Source: Bacillus wiedmannii (GTDB taxonomy: Bacteria > Bacillota > Bacilli > Bacillales > Bacillaceae_G). Taken from it: a stretch of 48,397 bases of DNA. The position numbers were made by a program, and so were the translations under genes. The notes below the pieces were generated by a model. It made no database searches and had not been told where the DNA came from. It worked only from the letters and a program-made list of their open reading frames with translations. Shown piece after piece: positions 13,084 through 23,400 of this stretch. Position 1 is the stretch's first letter. Every line of letters starts with the position of its first letter. The DNA lies in assembly GCF_001583695.1 (NCBI RefSeq), contig NZ_LOBC01000029.1:1-48397 (forward strand), in the 5' to 3' direction.

Positions 13084-13112
13084 GCAAGGTACATATGTAT
13101 CTTGCTTTTTTG
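13082..13112 (+). terminator. Terminator after yabG
   Basis: AAGCAAGGTACAT and ATGTATCTTGCTT form a 13-bp stem with one G-U pair, starting in the yabG stop codon. A T run follows. Confidence 0.85.
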
Positions 13113-13321
13113 TATGGGAAGGATTTAAATCAGCTTGGATAAAAAGAGACAAGAACGCGCAGACTACATAATGATACTTTTACAATATAGTATTTCTTCT
13201 ATCTATTTGAACGCATGATGCTTTTATAATGATATTGTCTGTGAGTTGCGGTTAATAATTGGGATAGATATATCGTGTTTTAAGTGTTCAATCTAAATTA
13301 CAGCGAGGTGTAACGAAGTAT

Positions 13322-13582
13322 ATGTCAAAACGTTTAGATGAAATTAAAAGCGAATTAGATCACCATCTTGGACAGAGACTGATGTTAAAGGCAAATAGTG
13401 GGAGAAGAAAAACAGTAGAACAATCAGGTGTACTTGCAGAAACGTACCGTTCTGTTTTTGTTGTACAATTGGATCAGCAAGAAGATGCGTTGCAACGTGT
13501 ATCATATAGCTATGCGGATGTTTTAACAGAGACAGTAGAGTTAACGTTTTATGGTGAACCTCATAATGAAGTGATTTTATAA
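13322..13582 (+). CDS. veg: Veg protein, biofilm formation stimulator
   Basis: The 86-residue Veg protein is highly conserved in Bacillus. In B. subtilis it stimulates biofilm matrix genes by acting against Sin[21 protein letters not shown] (residues 22-41) and [18 protein letters not shown] match the family. The ATG at 13322 follows GCGAGGTG. The B. subtilis gene has one of the strongest vegetative promoters known. Here an exact TATAAT lies at 13225-13230, but I see no clear -35 box at the usual distance. TTGAAC at 13207-13212 would fit only with another -10. Confidence 0.95.
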   Translation: MSKRLDEIKSELDHHLGQRLMLKANSGRRKTVEQSGVLAETYRSVFVVQLDQQEDALQRVSYSYADVLTETVELTFYGEPHNEVIL

Positions 13583-13632
13583 TTCATGTATCGTTACATA
13601 TATTCCCACAAATGAAAAGCTATATTATTTTG

Positions 13633-13639
13633 CATACTA
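13633..13639 (+). promoter_or_regulatory. Candidate sigma-G -10 element of sspF
   Basis: CATACTA matches the sigma-G -10 consensus and would start transcription near 13646, shortly before the AAGGAGGG ribosome binding site. The -35 element (AATGAAA, 13611-13617) is only a partial match. Confidence 0.45.
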
Positions 13640-13673
13640 ATTATACCGTAGCAAAATAAGGAGGGACTCTGCA

Positions 13674-13853
13674 TTGAGTAGACGAAGAGGTGTCATGTCA
13701 AATCAATTTAAAGAAGAGCTTGCAAAAGAGCTAGGCTTTTATGATGTTGTTCAGAAAGAAGGCTGGGGCGGAATTCGTGCGAAAGATGCTGGTAACATGG
13801 TGAAACGTGCTATAGAAATTGCAGAACAGCAATTAATGAAACAAAACCAGTAG
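13674..13853 (+). CDS. sspF: Alpha/beta-type small acid-soluble spore protein SspF
   Basis: The 59-residue protein belongs to the alpha/beta small acid-soluble spore proteins, which coat and protect spore DNA. It begins [20 protein letters not shown] and carries [22 protein letters not shown] (residues 30-51), as in B. subtilis SspF. It starts with TTG at 13674, 9 bases after the strong AAGGAGGG (13658-13665). The only later ATG (13695) would cut off the family N-terminus. The gene lies between veg and ispE, as in B. subtilis, and is probably read by sigma-G in the forespore. Confidence 0.94.
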   Translation: MSRRRGVMSNQFKEELAKELGFYDVVQKEGWGGIRAKDAGNMVKRAIEIAEQQLMKQNQ

Positions 13854-13879
13854 TTGTAAGATACTTTCTATGCTACGGT

Positions 13880-13907
13880 AGCCGAGGAGTGATTCCTCGG
13901 CTTTTTG
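13880..13907 (+). terminator. Terminator after sspF
   Basis: A perfect 9-bp GC-rich stem, AGCCGAGGA (13880-13888) and TCCTCGGCT (13894-13902), has a GTGAT loop and is followed by a short T run. Confidence 0.9.
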
Positions 13908-13941
13908 TACTCGAAAAGGTGCCATCATTTTACATAAGTAG

Positions 13942-13969
13942 TTTCATTCTGAATGCTTTTCGTTATAAT
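13942..13969 (+). promoter_or_regulatory. Candidate sigma-A promoter of ispE-purR
   Basis: TTTCAT (13942-13947) and an exact TATAAT (13964-13969) are 16 bases apart, about 80 bases before ispE. The -35 match is weak. Confidence 0.4.
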
Positions 13970-14049
13970 TAGGGAAGTGTCATCGTCTTACTATAAATTT
14001 ATGGTAAAATAAACGATAAAAGATTGAGTACATAGAGTGGGTGAATAGA

Positions 14050-14919
14050 TTGAAGCTACTAGTGAAAGCACCAGCAAAGATTAATCTGTCGTTAGATGTA
14101 CTGGGAAAAAGACAAGACGGATATCATGAAGTGAAAATGATTATGACAACAATTGATTTAGCGGATCGTTTAGAACTAATGGAATTAGCAGAAGACCGTA
14201 TTGAAATTTTATCCCATAATCGGTATGTCCCAGACGACCAAAGAAATTTAGCTTATCAAGCAGCGAAATTATTAAAAGAGAAGTTTAATGTGAAAAAAGG
14301 TGTATCTATTACTATTGAAAAAACGATTCCAGTAGCAGCTGGATTAGCAGGTGGAAGTAGTGATGCAGCAGCGACATTACGTGGCCTTAATAAATTATGG
14401 AATTTAGGGCTTACAATTGATCAGTTAGCAGAGCTTGGCGCAAAAATTGGATCAGATGTATCGTTTTGTGTATATGGTGGGACAGCAATTGCCACTGGAA
14501 GAGGAGAGCAAATTGAGCACATAAAAACTCCACCTTCTTGTTGGGTTATTTTAGCAAAACCCCATATTGGTGTATCTACTGCTGATGTGTATGGAAATTT
14601 AAAGTTAAATCGAGTTACACATCCAAATGTAGATAAAATGGTTAACGTCATAAATGCTGGGGACTACAAAGGGATTTGTGATACTGTTGGTAATGTTTTA
14701 GAAGATGTAACGTTTGCGATGCATCCTGAAGTTGCACGTATTAAGGCACAGATGAAGCGATTTGGGGCGGATGCCGTATTAATGAGTGGAAGTGGCCCAA
14801 CCGTATTTGGTCTTGTGCACCATGATTCGCGAATGCATCGTATATATAACGGATTAAAAGGATTTTGTGAACAAGTATACGCAGTACGTTTATTAGGAGA
14901 GCGAGAAACGCTTGAATAA
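14050..14919 (+). CDS. ispE: 4-diphosphocytidyl-2-C-methyl-D-erythritol kinase
   Basis: IspE phosphorylates the 2-hydroxyl of CDP-methylerythritol with ATP in the MEP pathway to isoprenoids. The GHMP kinase of 289 residues has [12 protein letters not shown] (residues 6-17) and the ATP-binding [20 protein letters not shown] (about 95-114). It also has [12 protein letters not shown] near 134 and the C-terminal [13 protein letters not shown] choose the TTG at 14050 because GTGGGTG (14037-14043) is spaced correctly for it, while the GTG at 14041 lies inside that site. purR follows after 54 bases without a terminator, so the two are probably co-transcribed. Confidence 0.95.
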   Translation: MKLLVKAPAKINLSLDVLGKRQDGYHEVKMIMTTIDLADRLELMELAEDRIEILSHNRYVPDDQRNLAYQAAKLLKEKFNVKKGVSITIEKTIPVAAGLAGGSSDAAATLRGLNKLWNLGLTIDQLAELGAKIGSDVSFCVYGGTAIATGRGEQIEHIKTPPSCWVILAKPHIGVSTADVYGNLKLNRVTHPNVDKMVNVINAGDYKGICDTVGNVLEDVTFAMHPEVARIKAQMKRFGADAVLMSGSGPTVFGLVHHDSRMHRIYNGLKGFCEQVYAVRLLGERETLE

Positions 14920-14973
14920 AGACGTATAATACGTTATGATTTGTTTAGAATATTCGTGATTTGAGGTGAGAGT

Positions 14974-15822
14974 ATGAAAATTAGACGAAGTACAAGATTA
15001 GTCGATATGACGTATTACTTGTTACAAAACCCTCGTCAGCTAGTTTCTCTCACTTTTTTTGCTGAAAGGTATCAATCAGCTAAGTCTTCCATTAGTGAAG
15101 ATTTAGTTATTATTAAGCAAACGTTTGAACAACAAGGGGTCGGCACATTGCAAACGGTACCAGGAGCAGCAGGAGGAGTGAAATATATACCATATATAAG
15201 TGAGGAAGAGGCAGATCTAATTATTGGTGAGCTTTGTAGCTTATTTGAAAATCCAGATCGTATTTTGCCTGGTGGTTACTTATATATGACAGATCTTTTA
15301 AGTAATCCTCGCCATATTAATGGCGCAGGTCGTTTGTTTGCTTCTGTTTTTGCTAGGCAACCAATTGATGCGGTTATGACGGTGGCAACGAAGGGGATTC
15401 CACTTGCTTATGCGGTGGCAAATTACTTAGATGTACCGGTAGTAATTGCAAGGAAAGATAATAAGGTAACAGAAGGCCCAACTGTTAGTATTAACTATGT
15501 ATCAGGTTCTTCTAAGCGAATTCAAACAATGACGTTAGCAAAGCGTAGCCTTCCAGAGGGGTCAAATGTTTTAATTATTGATGACTTCATGAAAGCCGGC
15601 GGGACAATTCAAGGTATGATGAGTATGTTAGAAGAGTTTAAGGCTAATGTTGTTGGTATTGGTGTATTAGTAGAATCCACGGATATTGAAGAACGACTAA
15701 TTAATAATTTTGTATCATTAATTCGTCTATCAGAAGTTGATGTGAAAGAAAAAGCGATTCAAGTGGAAAAGGGAAATTATTCACTGGCACCATTTGATGA
15801 AGGGCTTGTAGAGGCTGAGTAA
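14974..15822 (+). CDS. purR: Purine operon repressor PurR
   Basis: PurR of the Gram-positive type represses purine synthesis and transport genes, and PRPP binding releases it from DNA. The 282-residue protein has an N-terminal winged helix (about residues 1-74) and a type I phosphoribosyltransferase fold with the PRPP motif LIIDDFMKAGGT (200-211). It lies just behind ispE, and a terminator follows. The ATG at 14974 has a TTGAGGTGAG ribosome binding site. Confidence 0.97.
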   Translation: MKIRRSTRLVDMTYYLLQNPRQLVSLTFFAERYQSAKSSISEDLVIIKQTFEQQGVGTLQTVPGAAGGVKYIPYISEEEADLIIGELCSLFENPDRILPGGYLYMTDLLSNPRHINGAGRLFASVFARQPIDAVMTVATKGIPLAYAVANYLDVPVVIARKDNKVTEGPTVSINYVSGSSKRIQTMTLAKRSLPEGSNVLIIDDFMKAGGTIQGMMSMLEEFKANVVGIGVLVESTDIEERLINNFVSLIRLSEVDVKEKAIQVEKGNYSLAPFDEGLVEAE

Positions 15823-15853
15823 AAAGGTAAAGCAGATCGCTTTATCTTTTTTT
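15821..15853 (+). terminator. Terminator after purR
   Basis: A stem with one G-U pair, GGTAAAGC and GCTTTATC, is extended by A-T pairs and has an AGATC-type loop. It is followed by eight T. It overlaps the purR stop. Confidence 0.85.
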
Positions 15854-15880
15854 TATTCTATTTATAAATTATAAAATAGA

Positions 15881-15909
15881 TGGACAAACTGCTTTTCGTG
15901 CACTATTTT
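15881..15909 (+). promoter_or_regulatory. Candidate sigma-A promoter of ridA
   Basis: TGGACA (15881-15886) and TATTTT (15904-15909) are 17 bases apart, 37 bases before the ridA start and after the purR terminator. Confidence 0.5.
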
Positions 15910-15946
15910 TAAAGAGTAAAAATAAATAATAAAAGGGTGAAAAAAT

Positions 15947-16321
15947 ATGAAAGTTGTTCAAACAAGCAATGCACCGCAAGCAATTGGACCATATTCACAA
16001 GGGATTATTGTAAATAATATGTTTTACAGTTCAGGACAAATTCCGTTAACTGCAAGTGGAGAGCTTGTAGCAGGAGACGTGACAGTACAAACAGAGCAAG
16101 TATTTCAAAATTTACAAGCGGTATTAGAAGAAGCAGGTGCTTCATTTGATACAGTAGTAAAAACAACAGTATTCTTAAAAGATATGGATGATTTTAATGC
16201 TGTTAATGAAGTATACGGCTCTTATTTCTCTACTCATAAGCCAGCTCGTTCTTGTGTACAAGTAGCAAAATTACCGAAAGATGTTTCAATTGAAATCGAA
16301 GTAATTGCCCTAGTTAAGTAA
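15947..16321 (+). CDS. ridA: RidA family enamine/imine deaminase (YabJ)
   Basis: RidA hydrolyses reactive enamine and imine intermediates made by PLP enzymes and so limits metabolic damage. B. subtilis YabJ was first linked to purine repression through its position behind purR. The 124-residue trimeric protein has the family markers [11 protein letters not shown] (residues 9-19), [12 protein letters not shown] near 29 and [19 protein letters not shown]. In the last of these, R105 should bind the substrate carboxylate. The ATG follows AAAGGGTG. It lies after its own promoter candidate. Confidence 0.95.
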   Translation: MKVVQTSNAPQAIGPYSQGIIVNNMFYSSGQIPLTASGELVAGDVTVQTEQVFQNLQAVLEEAGASFDTVVKTTVFLKDMDDFNAVNEVYGSYFSTHKPARSCVQVAKLPKDVSIEIEVIALVK

Positions 16322-16401
16322 TCTTTTGTAAGCGATAACCTCCACTAATCTCTATATTCAATTACATTAAAAATTTTTATCTTAAAAATTTTTAAAAAAT
16401 T

Positions 16402-16428
16402 AAAGGGAAAATAGAAATTTTGTGGAAT
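16402..16428 (+). promoter_or_regulatory. Sigma-H promoter of spoVG
   Basis: AAAGGGAAA (16402-16410) and GTGGAAT (16422-16428) are 11 bases apart and fit the sigma-H pattern RNAGGAWWW-N11/12-RNNGAAT with one mismatch. The -10 part GTGGAATTTATACA closely resembles the known B. subtilis spoVG promoter. The very AT-rich DNA just upstream (16360-16400) resembles the AbrB-bound region there. Confidence 0.75.
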
Positions 16429-16473
16429 TTATACAAATATATCGCTTATTTAGAAAAGGGTGGTGAACACAAG

Positions 16474-16767
16474 ATGGAAGTGACTGACGTAAGATTACGC
16501 CGCGTAAACACAGAAGGCCGCATGAGAGCAATTGCCTCTATTACTCTAGACCATGAATTTGTTGTTCATGATATTCGTGTAATTGATGGTAATAATGGAT
16601 TATTTGTAGCAATGCCAAGTAAACGTACTCCAGATGGAGAATTCCGTGACATTGCACATCCAATTAATTCTAATACACGCTCTAAAATTCAAGATGCGGT
16701 TTTAACAGAGTATCATCGTTTAGGCGAGTTAGAAGAGGTTGAGTTTGAAGAAGCGGGTGCTTCGTAA
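16474..16767 (+). CDS. spoVG: Septation and regulatory protein SpoVG
   Basis: SpoVG is a small nucleic-acid-binding regulator. In B. subtilis it acts on asymmetric septation and cortex formation, and related proteins in Staphylococcus and Listeria bind DNA or RNA. The 97-residue protein starts [20 protein letters not shown] and matches the family throughout, with the conserved [20 protein letters not shown] (about residues 46-65). The ATG at 16474 follows GGGTGGTG. A longer upstream frame is discarded because it covers the sigma-H promoter. A strong terminator follows. Confidence 0.97.
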   Translation: MEVTDVRLRRVNTEGRMRAIASITLDHEFVVHDIRVIDGNNGLFVAMPSKRTPDGEFRDIAHPINSNTRSKIQDAVLTEYHRLGELEEVEFEEAGAS

Positions 16768-16812
16768 AATTCGAATGAAAAGGGCTTTTTAAAGAAATCC
16801 CTATAATTTTGC

Positions 16813-16853
16813 AACAAACTCCTGTAAGCATTTACAGGAGTTTGTTTTTTTTT
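16813..16853 (+). terminator. Terminator after spoVG
   Basis: A perfect 14-15-bp stem, AACAAACTCCTGTAA (16813-16827) and TTACAGGAGTTTGTT, has a GCAT loop and is followed by a long T run. Confidence 0.93.
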
Positions 16854-17027
16854 GTGTGGTTTTATCTATTTTCGTACGGAAAATTCTGAATTTATTAAAG
16901 TGAAGAGAAAAACTTCTAATTTTTTCAAAATCATTTTAAATAGTATAGCTTATTTCTTAAAAAAGATACTAAAGAGTAAAACATCGTATAAGAATTATGG
17001 TAAAATTTAATAGTTAAAATGTGTTTC

Positions 17028-17056
17028 TTGAAATATATGATGATTTAGGATAATAT
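17028..17056 (+). promoter_or_regulatory. Sigma-A promoter of glmU-prs
   Basis: TTGAAA (17028-17033) and TAATAT (17051-17056) are exactly 17 bases apart, 37 bases before the glmU start. Confidence 0.7.
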
Positions 17057-17092
17057 CGTTAATGGATAAATAGGTTGCGATGGAGGGTCTAT

Positions 17093-18472
17093 ATGTCAAA
17101 CAGATTTGCAGTGATTCTAGCTGCAGGCAAAGGCACACGTATGAAGTCTAAGCTATACAAAGTGCTTCATCCTGTATGTGGAAAACCTATGGTACAGCAT
17201 GTTGTCGATCAAGTAACGCAATTAGGATTGCAGAAACTTGTAACAGTCGTAGGACATGGTGCTGAAATGGTACAAGAACAGCTAGGAAACGTAAGTGAGT
17301 TTGCATTACAAGCAGAACAACTTGGTACAGCACATGCTGTCGATCAAGCTGCAAGTGTACTTGCAAATGAAGAAGGAACAACTTTAGTTATTTGTGGTGA
17401 TACGCCGCTAATAACTGCTGAAACGATGGAAGCATTGCTTCAGCAACATAAAGAAGCAGGGGCAATGGCAACGGTGCTAACAGCTTACATAGAAGAACCT
17501 GCTGGATATGGTCGTATCGTTCGTAATGAGAATGGTCATGTTGAAAAGATTGTTGAGCATAAGGATGCAAATGAGAAAGAATTAGCTATTAAAGAAATCA
17601 ATACAGGTACGTATTGTTTTGATAATAAAGCTTTATTCGCCTCACTTTCTAAAGTTTCAAATGATAACGTACAAGGTGAATATTACCTGCCAGATGTTAT
17701 TGAGATTTTAAAAAATGAAGGTCATATCGTATCGGCTTATCAAACAGAGCACTTCGATGAAACGTTAGGTGTTAACGACAGAGTCGCTCTATCGCAAGCG
17801 GAAATTATTATGAAAAACCGTATCAACCGTAAAAACATGGTAAATGGTGTTACAATTATTGATCCAAGTAACACGTATATTTCTGCTGATGCAATTATCG
17901 GTAGTGATACAGTTCTTCATCCAGGAACAATTATTGAGGGGAATACTGTAATTGGTTCTGATTGTGAAATTGGACCGCACACAGTAATTCGCGATAGTGA
18001 AATTGGAGATCGTACGACAATTCGACAATCTACTGTACATGATAGTAAACTTGGTACAGAAGTATCGGTTGGTCCATTTGCACATATTCGCCCAGATTCA
18101 GTTATTGGAGATGAAGTACGCGTTGGAAACTTCGTGGAAATCAAAAAAACTGTTTTTGGTAATAGAAGTAAAGCTTCACACTTAAGTTATATCGGGGATG
18201 CACAAGTTGGAGAAGACGTGAATCTTGGTTGTGGTTCAATTACGGTGAACTATGACGGTAAGAATAAATTCAAAACTGTGATTGGTAACGGGGTATTTAT
18301 TGGATGTAATTCAAACCTTGTTGCTCCTGTAACAGTTGAAGATGGTGCTTATGTGGCAGCAGGCTCTACAATTACAGAGAATGTTCCATCAAAAGCATTA
18401 TCTGTAGCACGTGCACGTCAAGTTAACAAAGAAGACTATGTTGATCAATTGCTGAATAAGAAAAAATCATAA
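17093..18472 (+). CDS. glmU: Bifunctional UDP-N-acetylglucosamine pyrophosphorylase / glucosamine-1-phosphate N-acetyltransferase
   Basis: GlmU acetylates glucosamine-1-phosphate and couples the product to UTP, giving UDP-GlcNAc for peptidoglycan and teichoic acid. The 459-residue protein has an N-terminal uridylyltransferase domain with LAAGKGTRM (residues 9-17). It also has a C-terminal left-handed beta helix with hexapeptide repeats (about 250-445). The acetyltransferase site includes the [19 protein letters not shown] segment near 350. The ATG at 17093 follows GGAGGG. The frame upstream starts at a TTG before that site. prs follows after 18 bases. Confidence 0.97.
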   Translation: MSNRFAVILAAGKGTRMKSKLYKVLHPVCGKPMVQHVVDQVTQLGLQKLVTVVGHGAEMVQEQLGNVSEFALQAEQLGTAHAVDQAASVLANEEGTTLVICGDTPLITAETMEALLQQHKEAGAMATVLTAYIEEPAGYGRIVRNENGHVEKIVEHKDANEKELAIKEINTGTYCFDNKALFASLSKVSNDNVQGEYYLPDVIEILKNEGHIVSAYQTEHFDETLGVNDRVALSQAEIIMKNRINRKNMVNGVTIIDPSNTYISADAIIGSDTVLHPGTIIEGNTVIGSDCEIGPHTVIRDSEIGDRTTIRQSTVHDSKLGTEVSVGPFAHIRPDSVIGDEVRVGNFVEIKKTVFGNRSKASHLSYIGDAQVGEDVNLGCGSITVNYDGKNKFKTVIGNGVFIGCNSNLVAPVTVEDGAYVAAGSTITENVPSKALSVARARQVNKEDYVDQLLNKKKS

Positions 18473-18490
18473 TGTGGAGGGTTAATCTAG

Positions 18491-19444
18491 ATGTCGACTC
18501 AATATCTAAATTCTAATTTGAAAGTATTCTCTTTAAACTCTAATAAGGAACTTGCTGAGCAAATTGCAAAGCACATTGGAGTAGGACTAGGAAAATGTTC
18601 TGTTGATCGTTTTAGTGATGGAGAAGTTCAAATTAACATTGAAGAAAGTATCCGTGGTTGCGATGTATTCATTATTCAATCTACAAGCTTCCCAGTAAAC
18701 GAACATATCATGGAATTACTTATTATGATCGATGCATTAAAGCGTGCATCTGCAAAAACAATTAATATTGTTATTCCTTACTATGGTTATGCGCGTCAAG
18801 ACCGTAAAGCGCGTTCTCGTGAACCAATTACATCGAAACTTGTAGCAAACTTGCTTGAAACGGCAGGTGCAACTCGTGTAATCACTCTAGATTTACATGC
18901 TCCACAAATTCAAGGGTTCTTTGATATCCCAATCGACCACCTAATGGGTGTACCGATTCTTTCAGATTACTTTGAAACAAAAGGTCTTAAAGATATCGTA
19001 ATCGTGTCACCTGACCACGGTGGGGTAACTCGTGCTAGAAAAATGGCAGATCGTCTAAAAGCACCAATCGCTATTATTGATAAGCGTCGCCCTCGTCCGA
19101 ACGTATCAGAGGTAATGAACATTATCGGTAATATTGAAGGTAAAACAGCAATTTTAATTGATGACATCATTGATACAGCTGGTACAATTACATTAGCAGC
19201 AAACGCTCTTGTTGAGAACGGTGCTTCTGAAGTATATGCTTGCTGTACACACCCAGTATTATCTGGTCCAGCAATTGAGCGTATCCAAAACTCAAATATT
19301 AAAGAGTTAGTTGTAACGAACTCTATCGTATTACCAGAAGAGAAGAAAATCGACAAAGTACATGAACTTTCAGTTGCTCCACTAATCGGAGAAGCAATCA
19401 TTCGTGTATACGAAGAAGAATCTGTAAGTGTATTATTCAATTAA
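18491..19444 (+). CDS. prs: Ribose-phosphate pyrophosphokinase
   Basis: Prs makes PRPP from ribose-5-phosphate and ATP for purine, pyrimidine, NAD, histidine and tryptophan synthesis. The 317-residue class I enzyme has the ATP-site segment [17 protein letters not shown] (near residue 97), the catalytic-flexible-loop region [14 protein letters not shown] (about 132-145) and the PRPP motif [12 protein letters not shown] near 220. GGAGGG lies before the ATG. It shares the glmU transcript and is followed by a terminator. Product PRPP is also the inducer sensed by PurR encoded nearby. Confidence 0.98.
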   Translation: MSTQYLNSNLKVFSLNSNKELAEQIAKHIGVGLGKCSVDRFSDGEVQINIEESIRGCDVFIIQSTSFPVNEHIMELLIMIDALKRASAKTINIVIPYYGYARQDRKARSREPITSKLVANLLETAGATRVITLDLHAPQIQGFFDIPIDHLMGVPILSDYFETKGLKDIVIVSPDHGGVTRARKMADRLKAPIAIIDKRRPRPNVSEVMNIIGNIEGKTAILIDDIIDTAGTITLAANALVENGASEVYACCTHPVLSGPAIERIQNSNIKELVVTNSIVLPEEKKIDKVHELSVAPLIGEAIIRVYEEESVSVLFN

Positions 19445-19455
19445 TTGGATAGAAT

Positions 19456-19486
19456 GAGACGTAACCAAGATTGGTTACGTCTTTTC
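19456..19486 (+). terminator. Terminator between prs and pth
   Basis: AGACGTAACCAA (19457-19468) and TTGGTTACGTCT (19471-19482) form a 12-bp inverted repeat with a tiny nominal loop. It is followed by TTTT. The short T run suggests that some readthrough into pth is likely. Confidence 0.75.
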
Positions 19487-19516
19487 GTATCGAAAAAAGA
19501 AAGTAGTGGTACAAGA

Positions 19517-20077
19517 ATGAAATTGATAGTAGGACTTGGGAACCCGGGTAGAGAATATGAATTAACAAGGCATAATATTGGATTTATGGCGATTGATGAA
19601 CTTGCGAAGCGTTGGAATATTTCTTTGAATGAACAAAAATTTAAAGGAATATTTGGTGCAGGATTTGTTAATGGAGAAAAAGTAATCTTATTAAAGCCAC
19701 TTACATATATGAATTTATCTGGGGAAAGTATTCGACCAATCATGGATTACTATAAAATTGATGTTGAGGACTTCGTTGTTCTGTACGATGATTTAGACAT
19801 CCCTGTAGGTAAATTACGCCTTCGTATGAAAGGTAGTGCTGGTGGACATAATGGTGTGAAATCAACAATTTCACATTTAGGAACACAAGAGTTTCAACGT
19901 ATCCGTATGGGAATTGATCGTCCGAAAAATGGCATGAAGGTAGTAGATTACGTATTAGGACGTTTTACATCGGAAGAAATTCCTGATGTGAGTCATTCTA
20001 TTGAAAAAGCAGCGGATGCATGTGAAGAATGGTTAAATAAACCTTTTCTTCAAATCATGAATACCTTCAATAGTTAA
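19517..20077 (+). CDS. pth: Peptidyl-tRNA hydrolase (SpoVC)
   Basis: Pth releases peptides from tRNA that dropped off the ribosome. It is essential and was named spoVC in B. subtilis. The 186-residue protein has [21 protein letters not shown] (residues 3-23) with N9 and the catalytic H19, and [14 protein letters not shown] near 92 with the catalytic aspartate. The ATG at 19517 is the family start, and its ribosome binding site (AAAGTAGTGG) is weak. In B. subtilis, ctc sits between prs and this gene, and it is absent here. Confidence 0.96.
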   Translation: MKLIVGLGNPGREYELTRHNIGFMAIDELAKRWNISLNEQKFKGIFGAGFVNGEKVILLKPLTYMNLSGESIRPIMDYYKIDVEDFVVLYDDLDIPVGKLRLRMKGSAGGHNGVKSTISHLGTQEFQRIRMGIDRPKNGMKVVDYVLGRFTSEEIPDVSHSIEKAADACEEWLNKPFLQIMNTFNS

Positions 20078-20089
20078 GGGTATGATTGG

Positions 20090-20119
20090 GAATATTTTGT
20101 CTTGCTTTTACCCATACTA
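20090..20119 (+). promoter_or_regulatory. Candidate forespore (sigma-G type) promoter of fin
   Basis: GAATA (20090-20094) and CATACTA (20113-20119) are 18 bases apart, fitting the sigma-G pattern GNATR-N17/18-CATNNTA. fin is forespore-expressed in B. subtilis. The start codon is 29 bases downstream. Confidence 0.55.
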
Positions 20120-20147
20120 GTAGTAATTGGATTTTTAGGAGGCTAGT

Positions 20148-20372
20148 ATGGAAGGGTATTATTATTGCAGACATTGCGGGAGTAATGTAGGCTCCGTTAC
20201 CGCAGAAAAAGTGTATAGCGACGTTTTATTTCAACTAACAGAGCAAGAAGTAGTAGAGATGATTCATTTTCATGAGAATGGAAATATATATATAAAAACG
20301 ATTTGTGAATCGTGTCAAGAAACGCTCGCATCTTATCCTGAGTATTATGAATATGAAAAATTTCTGCAATAA
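20148..20372 (+). CDS. fin: Anti-sigma-F factor Fin (YabK)
   Basis: Fin binds sigma-F and helps the forespore switch from sigma-F to sigma-G. The 74-residue protein has two CxxC knuckles, CRHC (residues 7-10) and CESC (about 53-56), the zinc sites of the family, and a Glu/Tyr-rich C-terminus. The ATG follows TTAGGAGG. Its position between pth and mfd is the same as in B. subtilis. Together with csfB at the start of the window, this is the second small zinc-binding anti-sigma factor. Confidence 0.93.
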   Translation: MEGYYYCRHCGSNVGSVTAEKVYSDVLFQLTEQEVVEMIHFHENGNIYIKTICESCQETLASYPEYYEYEKFLQ

Positions 20373-20381
20373 AATGTTGTC

Positions 20382-20406
20382 GCTTTGGCATGTCCAAAGC
20401 ATTTTT
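20382..20406 (+). terminator. Terminator after fin
   Basis: GCTTTGG (20382-20388) and CCAAAGC (20394-20400) form a 7-bp stem with a CATGT loop, followed by ATTTTT. It is moderate in strength, and mfd starts about 70 bases later. Confidence 0.65.
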
Positions 20407-20477
20407 CTGTTTTCTTTTTCCAAAATATTTGCATAAAATATAGTGGCTTGCTCTTTATGTTGAGAGGGGTTTTGAAA

Positions 20478-23400
20478 ATGATAGGTTTATTAGAGCAATT
20501 TTATAAAAATGAAGAGATCCAATCGGTTATTAATGGACTAGAAGATGGTTTAAAAGAACAACTTGTATCAGGTATGGCAACCTCTTCTCGTTCGTTATTA
20601 ATGGCGGCCTTATATAAAAAAACAAAAAAATCACAACTTATTGTGACGCATAATTTATATCAAGCACAAAAAGTGCATGAAGATTTAGTGGCGTTACTTG
20701 GTGAAAAAGATGTGTGGTTATACCCAGTAAATGAATTGATAGCATCAGAAATTGGTGTTGCAAGCCCAGAATTGAAGGCGCAACGTATTGAAGTATTGAA
20801 TCGTTTAGCGGCAGGAGAGAACGGGATTATTGTAGCGCCAGTTGCAGGACTACGCAGATTTTTACCAATGAAAGAGTTGTGGAAGCAAAGGCAAATCGAA
20901 ATCAATCTAGGGCAAGAGATTGATTTAGATACATTCTTGCATACTTTACATCATATTGGTTATGAGCGTAAGTCGATGGTAGAAGCTCCTGGGGAATTCA
21001 GTTTGCGCGGGGGAATATTAGATATTTACCCATTAACTGAAGAGTTACCATTTCGTATTGAATTTTTCGATACAGAAGTTGATTCTATTCGATTATTTGA
21101 TGTGGATGAACAGCGCTCTCAAGATAAAAAAGAAAGTGTTAGATTTGGTCCAGCAACAGAGTTTTTATTTTCACAGGAAGAATTGAAGTCGGGAATTGAG
21201 CATCTTGAGGAAGGCTTGACTAAGACGATGCAAAAACTTTCCGATGATAAATTGAAGACTACAGTGCTTGAAACGGTAAGTCATGAAATTGAGATGTTAA
21301 AAAACGGGCAAAGTATAGAACAGATGTTTAAATATTTATCTATTTTCTATAAAGAACCTGCTAGTCTGATAGATTATTTACCAGAAGATGGTATTGTGGT
21401 TTTAGATGAGATTTCCCGTATTCAAGAAACGGCATCACATCTTGAAACGGAAGAGGCGGAATGGTATATATCACTTCTTGGTGAGGGAACAATTACTCAA
21501 GATTTATCTTTCTCACACTCGTTTGAGGAATTTCTTCATCATAAAAAAAGAAGTTTTGTATATTTAACGTTATTCTTACGTCATATAGCACATACACATC
21601 CGCAAAACATTGTGAATGTGACATGTAAAACAATGCAAGATTTCCATGGGCAGATGCAGTTGTTGAAAACTGAAATTGATAGATGGAACGAAGGGCATTT
21701 TACGACTGTTGTGCTCGGCACAGATGATGAACGTGTAAAAAAACTACAACATATTTTAAGTGATTATGATATTGAGGCAGATATCGTAGAGGGCACAGAT
21801 ATATTATTGCCTGGAAGGTTACAAATTGCTGTAGGTGATTTACATGCAGGATTTGAAATGCCGATGCAAAAGCTTGTTGTTATTACTGAAAAAGAGCTTT
21901 TTCATAAAAAAGTTAAAAAATCACAACGTAAGCAGAAGTTATCTAATGCTGAACGTATTAAAAGTTATTCGGAATTAAAAGTTGGAGATTATGTAGTTCA
22001 TGTAAATCATGGTATAGGTAAATTCTTAGGTATCGAGACACTAGAGATTAATGGTGTTCATAAAGATTACTTGAATATTAAATATCAAGGTAATGATAAG
22101 TTATACGTTCCAATTGAACAAATTGACCAAGTGCAGAAATATGTAGGATCTGAAGGTAAGGATCCTAAAGTTTATAAATTGGGCGGAAATGATTGGAAAA
22201 AGGTCAAAACGAAAGTTGAAAAATCTGTACAAGATATTGCGGATGACCTAATTAAACTATATGCTGAGCGCGAAGCTTCAAAGGGTTATGCATATACACC
22301 AGATACGGCAGAACAACAAGAATTTGAATCTTCTTTCCCATATCAAGAGACAGAGGATCAATTACGTTCTATTGACGAGATTAAGAAAGATATGGAACGT
22401 GGACGTCCGATGGATAGGCTTCTCTGTGGTGATGTAGGATATGGAAAGACGGAAGTAGCTATCCGTGCGGCATTTAAGGCAATTATGGATGAAAAACAAG
22501 TTGCAATTTTAGTGCCGACAACGATCCTTGCACAACAACACTATGAAACAATTCGAGAGCGTTTTCAAGATTATCCAATCAATATAGGATTATTAAGTAG
22601 ATTCCGTACGAGAAAACAGCAAAATGAAACAATTAAAGGCTTAAAAGATGGTACGGTAGATATCGTAATCGGAACGCATCGTATTTTATCTAAAGATGTT
22701 ACTTATAAAGATTTAGGTCTTCTTATTATTGATGAAGAACAAAGGTTTGGTGTAACACATAAAGAAAAAATTAAACAATTAAAAGCAAATGTTGACGTGT
22801 TAACATTAACGGCAACTCCGATTCCGCGTACACTCCATATGTCTATGCTTGGTGTGCGTGACTTATCTGTTATTGAGACACCGCCAGAAAATCGTTTCCC
22901 AGTCCAAACGTATGTAGTAGAGTATAATCCAGCGTTAATGCGAGAAGCGATAGAACGAGAGCTTGCAAGAGGTGGGCAAATTTACTTCCTATATAATCGT
23001 GTGGAGGATATCGAAAGAAAAGCAGATGAAATTTCGATGTTAGTTCCAGACGCGCGTGTAACGTATGCACATGGGAAAATGAACGAAGGTGAATTAGAGT
23101 CTGTTATGCTATCGTTTTTAGAAGGGCAGCATGATGTTCTTGTAAGTACAACAATTATTGAGACGGGTGTAGATATTCCGAATGTAAATACGTTAATTGT
23201 ATTTGATGCAGATCGTATGGGATTATCGCAGTTGTATCAGCTTCGTGGTCGTGTTGGACGTTCTAATCGTGTTGCATATGCATACTTTGCATACAAACGA
23301 GATAAAGTGTTATCAGAAGTTGCAGAGAAGCGTCTGCAAGCCATTAAAGAGTTCACAGAGCTTGGATCAGGTTTCAAAATTGCGATGAGAGACTTATCCA

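Noticed and set aside
12974-13171. 65-codon open frame across the end of yabG
   Set aside because: It overlaps yabG in another frame and spans its terminator.
13207-13230. TTGAAC and TATAAT as the veg promoter
   Set aside because: The spacer is only 12 bases. It is not a usable sigma-A promoter as drawn.
18967-19440. Open frame of 157 codons on the minus strand inside prs
   Set aside because: It lies wholly opposite a conserved essential gene, has no ribosome binding site and no recognisable domain. It is a shadow of codon usage in prs.
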